NCBI GenBank assembly: GCA_044222245.1
Contig: JBGANQ010000044.1
Location: forward strand, 1 to 64,000
Source of the DNA: CALFML01 sp044222245
Lineage (GTDB): Bacteria > Myxococcota_A > Polyangia > Palsa-1104 > JAEUJZ01
DNA: 64,000 bases
Direction: 5' to 3'
A program made the translations under genes and the position numbers. The notes under the pieces are model-generated. The model did not search any database and was not told the origin of the DNA. It saw nothing but the letters and a program-made list of their open reading frames with translations. This document shows positions 8,993 through 19,276 of the stretch, one piece after another. Position 1 is the stretch's first letter. Each line of letters starts with the position of its first letter.

Positions 8993-9151
8993 GCCGCGCG
9001 GGTGGATATCCCCGGCTAAATGCTGAGATTCCTTCGCCAGGGCAGCCGCGGCAGGCCGGCAAGGCAGAGCGCCGCGCCGCGCCCGCGTGCAGGCCGCGAG
9101 AGCCAGGTCAGGTAGCTTGTAAGAAAGAACGAAAGCGGCGGGAGGGAGCGG

Positions 9152-9913
9152 CTACCGCCAGAGGGCGATGCCGCCGAGCAGACCGGCGATGTTCTGGGTG
9201 ACGCGCACGCCCTCGGGCAGCTTGACCTTGCCCTTGAGCTTCAGCTTGCTCGCGTTGCCGCCGCCAAGGTAGATGATGTCGGGGTTGAACGTCGCCTGCA
9301 CCTGGGCCAGGACCTTGAGGACGCGCTCTGTCCACTTGCGGTTGCCGACGGCGGCGCGGGCGGCGTTGCTGATGTACTGCTCGTAGGTCTGCTTGCGGCG
9401 CAGCGGGTGGTGGGCAAGCTCGACGTTGGGCACGTAGCGGCCTTCGACGAAGATCGCGCAGCCCATGCCGGTGCCGAGCGTGAGCACGATCTCGACCCCC
9501 TTGCCGGCGATGACGCCCAGGCCCTGCAGGCCGGCATCGTTGAGCACGCGCACCGGCCGGCCGGTCAGCTCCTCGACCGCCTTCTGCAGGTTGTAGCCGT
9601 GCCAGGCCTTGTCGAGGTTGGGCGCCGTGCGCGTCACCCCCGAGCTGACCACGCCGGGAAACCCGATCGAGACCCGATCGTAGGGCAGCTCGGGCAGCAG
9701 CGACCGGATGACCGCCAGCACCGCCTCGGGAGTGGCCGGTCGCGGGGTCTCGATGCGGTTGCGGGGGCCGCACGCGCTGCCGCTCTTGTCGAGCAGCATG
9801 CACTTGATGCCGGTGCCGCCAATATCGATGGCGAGCGTAAAAGGCGCCTCGGGCTGCGGCGCCGGGCTGGCTGCGGGGATGGGCTGGGGGGTGGAGTCCA
9901 GGGCTTCGCTCAT
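9152..9913 (-). CDS. ROK-family kinase, polyphosphate glucokinase-like
   Basis: A 253-residue sugar kinase from the ATG at 9911-9913; an in-frame start 36 bp upstream only adds residues overlapping the spacer. The phosphate-binding motif LAIDIGGTGIKCML follows a Pro/Ala-rich N-terminus, and VRVLNDAGLQGLG and LTLGTGMGCAIF fit the ROK/actin-type fold. The combination (GFPGVV, then a catalytic-type ND, and ELAHHP) is like polyphosphate glucokinases, which phosphorylate glucose using polyphosphate or ATP. The donor cannot be decided from the sequence. Same strand as the next gene, after a 73-bp gap. Confidence 0.78.
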   Translation of the reverse strand: MSEALDSTPQPIPAASPAPQPEAPFTLAIDIGGTGIKCMLLDKSGSACGPRNRIETPRPATPEAVLAVIRSLLPELPYDRVSIGFPGVVSSGVTRTAPNLDKAWHGYNLQKAVEELTGRPVRVLNDAGLQGLGVIAGKGVEIVLTLGTGMGCAIFVEGRYVPNVELAHHPLRRKQTYEQYISNAARAAVGNRKWTERVLKVLAQVQATFNPDIIYLGGGNASKLKLKGKVKLPEGVRVTQNIAGLLGGIALWR

Positions 9914-9986
9914 TATTCCTTGGTACCACGATCGGACCGAGCCAGGCAAGCCAGGCCCGGACTACCGACAGGGCGCGGGCACCCGA

Positions 9987-12482
9987 CTAAAGCGGGACCG
10001 CCACGACCTCGGGCTCGCGCAGGCGGTAGGTCTTGCGCAGGTAGGCATCGAGCTCATCGATCAGCGACTCGCCTTTGTAGGCACCGGCGGGGTGGTCGGT
10101 GTAGAAGGTGCCTTCCTCACACAGATCGCCGTCGGTGGGCAGCGGCGCCTGCGGGACCTCGCCGCCCGGGCGGCACTTGGCGTCGACGAACACCAGGACC
10201 GCCTTGGGCAGCCGCCGCATCGGGTCGGGATCGGACATGAAGCTGTGGATGAGGCTCCCGGTGCCCTTGCCGAGGTCTTCGGGGTCCATGCCGTAGCCAT
10301 GGCCGACGTAGACCACCGGATAGCGCAGGCTCTGGTTGGCCGGCTCGAAGTAGCCGGGGGGCAGGACCAGGCTGTAGGGCGCCTTGCGGCCGCTCTGGGT
10401 GGTGAACGTCAGCCCCTTGGGCACCAGCCGCGGATCGTCGGAGGGCTGGATGCTGGTGTCGGCGTCGGGCCAGCGCGACAGGAGGAACGAGAACAGCACC
10501 ACCGCCCGCTGCACCACCTGGCGCACCGTGCCGGCGTGCCGGCCATCTCCGCTCATCTGCACGGCGTCATCGGACAGCTCGGGGTTGCCGTAGCGAACAA
10601 ACACCCGCCGCCCGAGGGCGCCGATCGGCACGGCGCTCGGGTCAAAGCGCGCCTCGTCGGTCGGTCCTAGCCCCAAGAGCGCCGGGAAGCCGCCGAAGAC
10701 CTGCGTCGACAGGCCGCGCGCGGCCAGCACCCCGAACAGGCTGCTCGTCGAGACCTGGGCGTTGAAGAAGTCGCGGATGCCGGCATCGTAGTAGATGTCG
10801 CGCTGCTCCAGCACATCGCCGGCCAGCTTCTCCATCAGGCTGTGCGGATCGTGATCGAGCCAGCTCTGCAGGCCGGGGTTGTAGTCGAAGTGGCCGTTGC
10901 CCTCGCCGTAGTCGAAGCAGCCCGCCTGCTTGGTGTCGATAGCGCAGCCCTTGCCGGCGACGCCGTCCAGCCCCGAGTCGAGGTACGGCTCGCCGACGTC
11001 GTAGCGCCAGTTGCCTTCGGTGCCGCCGGGGTTTTTCAGGTAGTGGTAGTTGTCGCCCGCCGGGTCGGGGTTAGTCACCGGGTCGTAGCCCGGCTCCTTG
11101 TCATCGGGGAGGCCGTCGATGCCGAAGTCGCTGAACGGCTCGCTCGACTGCAGCAGCACCGGCTCGCCCGCGTCCCGCTTCTGGTTGGCGTTCAGATCGA
11201 CGGCGAGCAGGATCTGCGCGGGATTAGTCTGCGGCTTGGTCCCATCGAACACGCCCGGCTGGCCGGGGCGCTCGCCGCCGTCGCAGAAGGTGATGACATC
11301 GAACTTGCCATCGGGGTTGAAGCGGCCGTCATAGAGCGGCCGCGCCATGGGATCGTTCTTGAAGCCCTTGATCACCACCGGGCTCGCGCACGCCATGGCC
11401 GGCGTCTGGGCGAGCGTGCTCGCCGGCACCCCCGGCGGCAGGTAGGCGTCTGCCGGGTTGTAGTAGGCCCAGTTGCCCAGCGCCCGCACCAGGTCGCGGT
11501 TGGCCCGCAGGTACAGCGAGCGGCCCAGCGTGAGGCCAATGCCCTCGCCGGTCTGGATCGGCATCGCCTCGAAGCTGCCGGTCGCCTCGCCCTGGCCGAG
11601 CAGCGGCTTGCGCGTGGTCGGGCACAGCTGCCCGAGCTGGCCGCTGTCGGCGGTGCAGAAGCCGCCGAAGAACACGTCGCGGATAAAGCCCTGGATGTAG
11701 GTCAGATCCGGCCCGGGGTCGGCGCCGAGGACGCCGATGGCGTCATAGCGCTCGGGGTGGCGGAAGAAGTTCATCGACGAGCCGATGCCGCCCATCGACA
11801 CGCCGCCGATCGCCCGGTACGAGAAGCGGCGCATCACCTTCTGCCCCAGCGACTGCGGCATCGCGACCTGGAACGTCGCCAGACGGCCCAAGGTCCCCGG
11901 CGCCGAGGCCGGAGAAAGGCCGTGCGCCGGCAGGTGGAAGCGCAGCTGGCCGCCGCGGGCGCTGCCGACGGTGATGTTCTCCACCGGGGTGACATGGGCC
12001 GGCGCGTTGCCAAAGCGCGACAGCACGACCAGGCGGTGCAGCTCGCCGCGGGCCGCCTCGGGAATCTTTTTCCAGTCGAGCGGCAGCAGCACATCGACCC
12101 CGCGGCGGCCGATCGCCGCGGTCGCCAGGAGCTCGACCCCGGGGCCGAGCGCCACATAGCCGGCCACCGGCAGCTGCTCGCCGGGCCGCAGCTCGAGCAC
12201 CGGGCCGCCGCCGGTCTCTTCCGGGGCCGGGCTCAGGCAGGCGCCGGCGAGCGGCATCTTGGGCGAGACCGTGGGCACCTGCGGGGCGAGCATCGCCGCG
12301 CTGCACACCGGCAGCCCCGGATCGGCGGGCGGATCCGGCATCATCATCATCATCGGCGGCGTCTGCTCGGCGCAGCCGGCCAGCCCGACCGCCGCCGCGC
12401 ACACCGCGGGCCAGCCGAGCCGCCGGGACCGCCGCCGCAGAGAACCAAGCTGCACACAGGAATGGGCTTTTGGCGTTCGCAT
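9987..12482 (-). CDS. Large lipoprotein with esterase-like halves in unusual order
   Basis: An 831-residue lipoprotein (lipobox VGLAGCAEQ) starting at the ATG at 12480-12482; a GTG 9 bp upstream is less likely. After a run of five Met there is an N-terminal region ending in YRAIGGVSMGGIGSSMNFFR, the nucleophile elbow of esterase-D-type alpha/beta hydrolases. A middle region has Asp-rich stretches such as DLNANQKRDAGEP. The C-terminal part reads SLVLPPGYFEPANQSLRYPV, VYVGHGYGMD and DELDAYLRKTYRL, which in esterases normally comes before the nucleophile. The halves therefore appear permuted. A secreted, membrane-anchored hydrolase is inferred; the substrate is unknown. Confidence 0.6.
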   Translation of the reverse strand: MRTPKAHSCVQLGSLRRRSRRLGWPAVCAAAVGLAGCAEQTPPMMMMMPDPPADPGLPVCSAAMLAPQVPTVSPKMPLAGACLSPAPEETGGGPVLELRPGEQLPVAGYVALGPGVELLATAAIGRRGVDVLLPLDWKKIPEAARGELHRLVVLSRFGNAPAHVTPVENITVGSARGGQLRFHLPAHGLSPASAPGTLGRLATFQVAMPQSLGQKVMRRFSYRAIGGVSMGGIGSSMNFFRHPERYDAIGVLGADPGPDLTYIQGFIRDVFFGGFCTADSGQLGQLCPTTRKPLLGQGEATGSFEAMPIQTGEGIGLTLGRSLYLRANRDLVRALGNWAYYNPADAYLPPGVPASTLAQTPAMACASPVVIKGFKNDPMARPLYDGRFNPDGKFDVITFCDGGERPGQPGVFDGTKPQTNPAQILLAVDLNANQKRDAGEPVLLQSSEPFSDFGIDGLPDDKEPGYDPVTNPDPAGDNYHYLKNPGGTEGNWRYDVGEPYLDSGLDGVAGKGCAIDTKQAGCFDYGEGNGHFDYNPGLQSWLDHDPHSLMEKLAGDVLEQRDIYYDAGIRDFFNAQVSTSSLFGVLAARGLSTQVFGGFPALLGLGPTDEARFDPSAVPIGALGRRVFVRYGNPELSDDAVQMSGDGRHAGTVRQVVQRAVVLFSFLLSRWPDADTSIQPSDDPRLVPKGLTFTTQSGRKAPYSLVLPPGYFEPANQSLRYPVVYVGHGYGMDPEDLGKGTGSLIHSFMSDPDPMRRLPKAVLVFVDAKCRPGGEVPQAPLPTDGDLCEEGTFYTDHPAGAYKGESLIDELDAYLRKTYRLREPEVVAVPL

Positions 12483-12506
12483 GCGGCGCACTGTACCCTA
12501 GCGATC

Positions 12507-12944
12507 ATGGACCCGGTGACCCTTTCCGAATCGGCCGCGGATCACGGACTGGCCCTCCTCCTATATGGCGTACTCTCCGACGCGGCGGGGCGTCACGGCG
12601 GTGGCCTGCCGGGCCTCGCCAGTCGGCTCGGCCTTGTGGCCACCGATGCCGGCGACGAGGTCACGCTGGACCTGGCCAACTCCCGCTGCGTCATCGAAGC
12701 GGGCCTGGTGGCGCCCGATCTGGTGATCGCCGCGTCCTCGGCGCTGCTGCCGCGCCTGCAGGCGCTGCCGACCGTGCTCGGGCTGCCGCTGCTCGCCTCG
12801 CCGGCCGGGGTCCAGCTCGTCTTGTCGCTGCTGCACGAGCCCATCCGCCTGCACGAGCCGGCGACGCTCCTTCACCGGCCGCGGCGGGCGGCCCGGGCAG
12901 CGCTCGATCTGCTCCGCCTCATCCGCCTGGTCGCCGGGGGCTGA
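12507..12944 (+). CDS. Small protein, possibly SCP2-like lipid-binding domain
   Basis: A 145-residue protein from the ATG at 12507, divergent from the esterase-like lipoprotein with only 24 bp between starts. The sequence is hydrophobic but without a signal peptide. The run EVTLDLANSRCVIEAGL, then APDLVIAASSALLPRLQ weakly resembles the SCP2 sterol-carrier pattern (strand, charged turn, then a helix pair), and the second half repeats Leu-rich helices. I do not recognise it firmly. The reading frame also stays open upstream, but that part is antisense to the lipoprotein gene and is not taken as coding. Confidence 0.5.
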   Translation: MDPVTLSESAADHGLALLLYGVLSDAAGRHGGGLPGLASRLGLVATDAGDEVTLDLANSRCVIEAGLVAPDLVIAASSALLPRLQALPTVLGLPLLASPAGVQLVLSLLHEPIRLHEPATLLHRPRRAARAALDLLRLIRLVAGG

Positions 12945-12959
12945 GCGCCCGCGCCGCCC

Positions 12960-14012
12960 CTAGACGCCGGCGAGCTCGCAGAGCGACAGCTCGTACGGCG
13001 GGTGGGCGACGCCGCCATCGGTGATGATCGCCGAGATGAGGCGCGCCGGGGTGATGTCAAAGGCGGGATGGCGGGCGGGGACGCCGGCGGGGGCGATGGG
13101 GATGCCGGCGAGGCTGGTCACCTCGGCGACGCTGCGCTCCTCGATGGGAATCAGCGAGCCGTCGGGCAGACTCAGGTCGAGCGTCGAGCGCGGCGCCGCG
13201 ACAAAAAACGGGATCGAGTGCGCGTGCGCCAGCACCGCCAGCGAGTAGGTGCCGATCTTGTTGGCGACGTCCCCCGAGCGGGCGATCCGATCGGCGCCGA
13301 CGATCACCGCCGCCACCTCGCGCCGCGCCATCAGGTGGCCGGCCATGCTGTCGGTGATGAGGGTGACCGGCACCCCGGCGCGCTGCAGCTCCCAGGTGGT
13401 CAGGCGCGCTCCCTGCAGGTACGGCCGCGTCTCATCGGCAAACACGGCGATGCGCCGGCCCTGCCGGTGGGCGGTGCGGATCACCCCGATCGCGGTGCCG
13501 TAGCCCCCGGTCGCCAGCCCCCCGGCGTTGCAGTGGGTCAGGATGTTGCCTTCGGGGAGCAGCGGAGCGCCGAACTCGCTCATGCGCAGGCACATCTCAA
13601 TGTCCTCGCGCCGGATCGCCTCGGCCTCGGCGAGCAGGGCGACAAACAGCACCCCCGGATCCGGCGTCCCCCCCGCCGCGGCGCGCACCGCGTCGATGCG
13701 CCGCCGCATCCTTCCGAGCGCCCAGAACAGGTTCACCGCCGTCGGCCGCGTCGCCCCCAGGGTCTGCAGCGCCGCGTCCAGGTCCTCGCCCTGCCGCGCC
13801 GCCAGGGCGACCCCGTAGGCGGCGGCGATGCCGATGGCCGGGGCCCCGCGCACGACCATGGTGCGGATGGCCTCGGCGACCCGCTGGTGGTCGCGGTAGC
13901 GGTGCCAGATCTCCTCCTGCGGCAGGCGCAGCTGGTCGATCAGCAGGAGATCCGCCGTCGCCGCGTCCCAGCGCAGCGGAGACAGGAGGGAAGGATCGTC
14001 ATACCGCATCAC
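12960..14012 (-). CDS. mtnA: S-methyl-5-thioribose-1-phosphate isomerase
   Basis: A 350-residue enzyme of the methionine salvage pathway that converts 5-methylthioribose-1-phosphate to 5-methylthioribulose-1-phosphate. Diagnostic segments are TMVVRGAPAIGIAAAYG, the catalytic-Cys region LTHCNAGGLATGGYG and the catalytic Asp in IVGADRIARSGDVANKIGTY. Length is normal. It lies 2 bp downstream of gatB on the same strand. Distinguishing it from eIF2B-like paralogues rests on the conserved Cys and Asp. No other methionine salvage gene is in the window. Confidence 0.93.
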   Translation of the reverse strand: MMRYDDPSLLSPLRWDAATADLLLIDQLRLPQEEIWHRYRDHQRVAEAIRTMVVRGAPAIGIAAAYGVALAARQGEDLDAALQTLGATRPTAVNLFWALGRMRRRIDAVRAAAGGTPDPGVLFVALLAEAEAIRREDIEMCLRMSEFGAPLLPEGNILTHCNAGGLATGGYGTAIGVIRTAHRQGRRIAVFADETRPYLQGARLTTWELQRAGVPVTLITDSMAGHLMARREVAAVIVGADRIARSGDVANKIGTYSLAVLAHAHSIPFFVAAPRSTLDLSLPDGSLIPIEERSVAEVTSLAGIPIAPAGVPARHPAFDITPARLISAIITDGGVAHPPYELSLCELAGV

Positions 14013-14014
14013 AG

Positions 14015-15550
14015 TCAGACCTTTCTTGGCAGGAGCCGCCGCAGGATATCGTTTACCAGCTCGGGCTTGGCCCGTCCACCGGTCTCGGCCAGCACCTGCC
14101 CGACGAAGAAGCCGAGGAGCTTGGGGTTTTGCGCGTACCTTGCGACCTGCGCCTGATTGGCCGGCGCCGCCACCACCTTCTGGCAGACCGCCTCGATCGC
14201 CGCCGCATCGGTAAGCTGCCGCAGCCCGAGCGCGTCGATGATCGCCGCGGCGCCTTCGCCCTGCGCGTACATCCGCGCAAAGACCTCCTTGGCCTGGCGA
14301 CCGCTCACCGCGCCGCTTCCGACCGCGGCCACCAGCTCGGCCAGCGCCGCCGCGCTCACTGGCGACTGCGCGATGGCGCGGTCCGCGCCGTGCAGCGCCC
14401 CCAAAAGCTCGCTGAGCAGCCAGTTACTGCCAAGCTTGGCCAGCCCCTGCTCGGCGGCGGTGAGCTCGCGCCCGCCCGCCGGCGCGTCCGCGGGCAGCCC
14501 GAGCGCGACCAGCAGCGCGTCGAAGTACTCGCACAGCTCGCGCTCGGCGGTGAGCGCCGCTGCATCATAGGCCGACAGCCCGAGCCGCTCGCGGTAGCGG
14601 TCGTAGCGCTGCAGCGGCGTCGGCGGCAGGCTGCGCTGCAGCTCGGCCAGCCACTGCGCCGAGATGATGAGCGGCGGCAGATCGGGCTCGGGGAAGTAGC
14701 GGTAGTCGTGAGCCGACTCCTTGCTGCGCTGGCTGCGCGAGGTGCCGCGCTGCGCATCCCAGCCGCGCGTCTCGGCGGCGACCTGACCGCCGGCGCGCAG
14801 GATCGCCGCCTGGCGCCCGAGCTCATGCTCGATGGCCTTTTGCACATACTTGAACGAGTTGATGTTCTTGAGTTCGGTCCGCTGCCCGAGCGCCGTGCTG
14901 CCGCGCCGCCGCAGCGACACGTTGGCATCACAGCGCAGCGAGCCCTCTTCCATATTTCCATCGGAGATCCCGAGAAACCGCACCAGCTGACGGACCGCCC
15001 GCAGGCACTCTGCCGCCTCCTCGGCCGAGCGCAGGTCGGGCTCGGACACCAGCTCGCACAGCGGCACCCCGGCGCGGTTGAAGTCGATGAGCGAGACCCC
15101 CTGCGCCCCTTGCTCCCCTTGCTCGGTGAAGTGCAGGTTCTTGCCGGCGTCCTCCTCGAGGTGGATGCGGATGAGGCGCACCTGCCGCTTCTCCCCGTGC
15201 AAGAGAAACTGCAGCGCCCCGCCCTCGCACAGCGGCGCGTCGGACTGGGTTATCTGGTAGCCCTTGGGGAGGTCGGGATAGAAGTAGCTCTTGCGGGCAA
15301 ACTCGCTGCGCTCGGCAATCCGGCAGCCGCAGGCCAGGCCCAGGCGCACGGCGAACTCGACGGCGCGGCCGCACAGCACGGGCAGGCTGCCCGGCAGCCC
15401 GAGCGTATACGGGTCAATGAGGGTGTTGGGCGGCGCGCCAAACTCGTTGGCGGCGGTGGTGAAGGCCTTGCTCGCCGTGTTGAGCTGCACATGACACTCA
15501 AGGCCGATGACCGGCTCGTACTCGGCAAGCCACTCGGGAGGCGCGGTCAT
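14015..15550 (-). CDS. gatB: Asp-tRNA(Asn)/Glu-tRNA(Gln) amidotransferase subunit B
   Basis: A 511-residue GatB, starting MTAPPEWLAEYEPVIGLECH at the ATG 15548-15550, which overlaps the gatA stop as ATGA (translational coupling). An upstream in-frame extension is rejected because it lies inside gatA. It contains the conserved HVQLNTASKAF, YFYPDLPKGYQITQ and LIDFNRAGVPLCEL segments of the cradle domain and the helical C-terminal tRNA-binding part ending near LGFFVGQVLAET. With GatA and GatC it converts mischarged Glu-tRNA(Gln) and Asp-tRNA(Asn) to the amidated forms. mtnA follows at once. Confidence 0.95.
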   Translation of the reverse strand: MTAPPEWLAEYEPVIGLECHVQLNTASKAFTTAANEFGAPPNTLIDPYTLGLPGSLPVLCGRAVEFAVRLGLACGCRIAERSEFARKSYFYPDLPKGYQITQSDAPLCEGGALQFLLHGEKRQVRLIRIHLEEDAGKNLHFTEQGEQGAQGVSLIDFNRAGVPLCELVSEPDLRSAEEAAECLRAVRQLVRFLGISDGNMEEGSLRCDANVSLRRRGSTALGQRTELKNINSFKYVQKAIEHELGRQAAILRAGGQVAAETRGWDAQRGTSRSQRSKESAHDYRYFPEPDLPPLIISAQWLAELQRSLPPTPLQRYDRYRERLGLSAYDAAALTAERELCEYFDALLVALGLPADAPAGGRELTAAEQGLAKLGSNWLLSELLGALHGADRAIAQSPVSAAALAELVAAVGSGAVSGRQAKEVFARMYAQGEGAAAIIDALGLRQLTDAAAIEAVCQKVVAAPANQAQVARYAQNPKLLGFFVGQVLAETGGRAKPELVNDILRRLLPRKV

Positions 15551-17121
15551 CCCTGCACCTTGGACGCTGCCGTCAGCGCGGGTCGGCGGGTGTGCCAGTC
15601 GGTGAGCCGCTGGTAGCCGGCGGCGGCGCGCAGCACCGCTTCTTCCCCAAGCGGCGGCCCGAGAAGCTGCAGCCCGACCGGCAGCGGCCGCTGGCCTGCC
15701 TCCGCCGGCTCGACGAAGCCGCAAGGCACCGACAGACCCGGCAGCCCGGCGAGGTTGGCGCTGACCGTGAACACGTCGGCCTGGTGCATCTGGAGCGGCG
15801 CGCCGTACCGCTCGCCCAGGGCGAACGCCGGCACCGGTGAGGTCGGCGTGGCCAGCACATCGCAGCGGGCAAAGGCCTGGGCCAGCTCGCGCCCGAGCAG
15901 CGTGCGCACCTGGCTGGCCCGCCGGTAGTAGGCATCGTAGTAGCCGGCGCGCAGCACGAAAGTGCCGGTGAGGATGCGGCGCTTCACCTCGGGCCCGAAG
16001 CCGGCGGCGCGGGTCTGCCGGTACATCTGGTCGAGCAGGCTCTGGCCGGGGGCAAGCGCGGCGGGCGCCGGGGTCACGCGCAGGCCGTAGCGGACCCCGT
16101 CATAGCGCGCCAGGTTGCTCGCCGCCTCGGCGCTGGCGATGAGGTGATAGGCGGCAACGGCATAGCGGGTAAGCGGCAGCGAGACCGCGACCAGCTCGGC
16201 CCCCGCGCGCTGCAGCGCCGCCACCGCCTCATGCACGCGGGCAGCGACCTGCGGCAGGACGGCGCTGCTGAAGTACTCGCCCGGCAGGCCGATGCGCAGG
16301 CCGCGCAGCGGGCGCTCGCAGGCGAGCAGGTAGTCGGGCTGGCGCTGCGGCAGGCAGGTTGCGTCGTGCGGGTCCGGCCCGCCGATGACCTGCAGCGCCA
16401 GCGCCACGTCGCGCACGCTGCGGCCAAGCGGCCCGACTTGCTCCAGCGAGCTGGCAAAGGCGATGACGCCGTAGCGCGACACCCGGCCGTAGGTCGGCTT
16501 GAGGCCGGTCACCCCGCACAGCGCCGCCGGCTGGCGGATCGAGCCCCCGGTGTCGGTGCCCAGAGAAAGCGGGCACAGCTCGGCCGCCACCGCCGCCGCC
16601 GCGCCCCCCGAGCTGCCGCCCGGCACGCGGCGCCCATCCCACGGGTTGTGGCACGGCCTTACCGCCGAGCTCTCGGTCGAGCTGCCCATCGCAAACTCAT
16701 CCTGATTGAGCTTGCCGAGGATCACCGCCCCGGCGGCGCGCAGCCGCGCCACCGCGGTGGCGTCATAGGGCGGGACGAAGCCGCGCAGGATCCGCGAGGC
16801 CGCGGTGGTCTCCACCCCGCGCGTGCACAGCATGTCCTTGATGCCCACCGGCACCCCGCACAGTGGGAGCTCTGCTGCAGCCCCCGCAGCGACCTGCGCG
16901 TCCACCGCCGCCGCCTGCGCCAGCGCTCCCGCCGCATCGAGCTTCAGGAAGCACCCAAGCTGCTCGTCCAGCGCCGCCACCCGGTGCAGGTAGGCCTGCG
17001 TCACCTCCACCGCCGACAGCTGCCGGCGGCGCACCGCGGCGGCGAGCTGTTCCACACCGACCAGCTCCGCCGGCAGCACCCCGCCGCTCGGGACAGCGCT
17101 GGACTCTGCTTGCTCCGCCAT
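15547..17121 (-). CDS. gatA: Asp-tRNA(Asn)/Glu-tRNA(Gln) amidotransferase subunit A
   Basis: A 524-residue amidase-signature enzyme, the glutaminase subunit that releases ammonia. The Ser-cisSer-Lys triad is visible: Lys in GVPVGIKDMLC, the cis-Ser in GTDTGGSIRQPAALC and the nucleophilic region in VPGGSSGGAAAAVAAE. Full length for the family. It starts 12 bp after the gatC stop and overlaps gatB by 4 bp, giving the order gatC-gatA-gatB on the minus strand. This arrangement and the tRNA-type signature make GatA far more likely than a general amidase. Confidence 0.95.
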   Translation of the reverse strand: MAEQAESSAVPSGGVLPAELVGVEQLAAAVRRRQLSAVEVTQAYLHRVAALDEQLGCFLKLDAAGALAQAAAVDAQVAAGAAAELPLCGVPVGIKDMLCTRGVETTAASRILRGFVPPYDATAVARLRAAGAVILGKLNQDEFAMGSSTESSAVRPCHNPWDGRRVPGGSSGGAAAAVAAELCPLSLGTDTGGSIRQPAALCGVTGLKPTYGRVSRYGVIAFASSLEQVGPLGRSVRDVALALQVIGGPDPHDATCLPQRQPDYLLACERPLRGLRIGLPGEYFSSAVLPQVAARVHEAVAALQRAGAELVAVSLPLTRYAVAAYHLIASAEAASNLARYDGVRYGLRVTPAPAALAPGQSLLDQMYRQTRAAGFGPEVKRRILTGTFVLRAGYYDAYYRRASQVRTLLGRELAQAFARCDVLATPTSPVPAFALGERYGAPLQMHQADVFTVSANLAGLPGLSVPCGFVEPAEAGQRPLPVGLQLLGPPLGEEAVLRAAAGYQRLTDWHTRRPALTAASKVQG

Positions 17122-17133
17122 CGGGCTCGCGCC

Positions 17134-17481
17134 TCAGCTCGCGCCGGGCTCAGGCTCGCCCGCGGCTGCGGACGCCGCGCTGGCAAACACCGCCGGGACG
17201 GCGAAGAACGCCCCCTGAACCGCCGGCGCGTTGCGCAGCGCATCTGCCGAGGAGTCGTGCGGACCCACCACATCGGGGCGCAGCGGGCAGGGCAGCGCCA
17301 CCGGGTGCGTCGTCGGCGGCACCCCCGTCACATCGAGCTCGGCCAGCTGCGCCGCGTAGCCGAGGATCGCCGACAGCTCGCCGCTCAGCTGGCCGAGCTC
17401 GGCATCGCTTACAAGGAGCCGCGCCAGCTCCGCGGTCGCGCGGACCTGCTCCGCGGTCACGATGGTCGTGCCTGCACCCAT
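17134..17481 (-). CDS. gatC: Asp-tRNA(Asn)/Glu-tRNA(Gln) amidotransferase subunit C
   Basis: A 115-residue helical subunit from the ATG at 17481 (an ATG 21 bp upstream gives 7 more residues). It has the GatC pattern VTAEQVRATAELARLLVSDA, then ILGYAAQLAELDVTGVPPTT and RPDVVGPHDSSADALRNAP, which corresponds to the conserved region wrapping GatA. The C-terminus has an extra Ala-rich tail (FASAASAAAGEPEPG). First gene of gatCAB, downstream of the membrane Ser/Thr kinase on the same strand. Confidence 0.88.
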   Translation of the reverse strand: MGAGTTIVTAEQVRATAELARLLVSDAELGQLSGELSAILGYAAQLAELDVTGVPPTTHPVALPCPLRPDVVGPHDSSADALRNAPAVQGAFFAVPAVFASAASAAAGEPEPGAS

Positions 17482-17532
17482 GGCCGCGCAGTCTACGCTC
17501 ATCGGGCAGCGCCAGGCAAAGGCTGCGCACGG

Positions 17533-17564
17533 GCCGCGGACGTCGCGAGCCGCGGACGTCGCGA
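17533..17564. repeat. Two tandem copies of a 16-bp unit
   Basis: GCCGCGGACGTCGCGA occurs twice without spacer between the kinase stop and the gatC start. It contains the palindrome CGCGGACGTCGCG-like core. It may be a small slippage product; no function is evident. Confidence 0.5.
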
Positions 17565-17575
17565 GCAGCCGGCGT

Positions 17576-19225
<1,650 letters not shown>

Positions 19226-19276
19226 GGACGATTATACCGCGCCGCGGCGTCTGCCGGCTTGACCAACCGCACCCGC

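Noticed and set aside
10842..12506. Plus-strand open frame leading into the small SCP2-like gene
   Set aside because: It is antisense to the esterase-like lipoprotein, has the His/Arg/Leu-heavy composition typical of shadow frames in GC-rich DNA, and the real gene starts at 12507.
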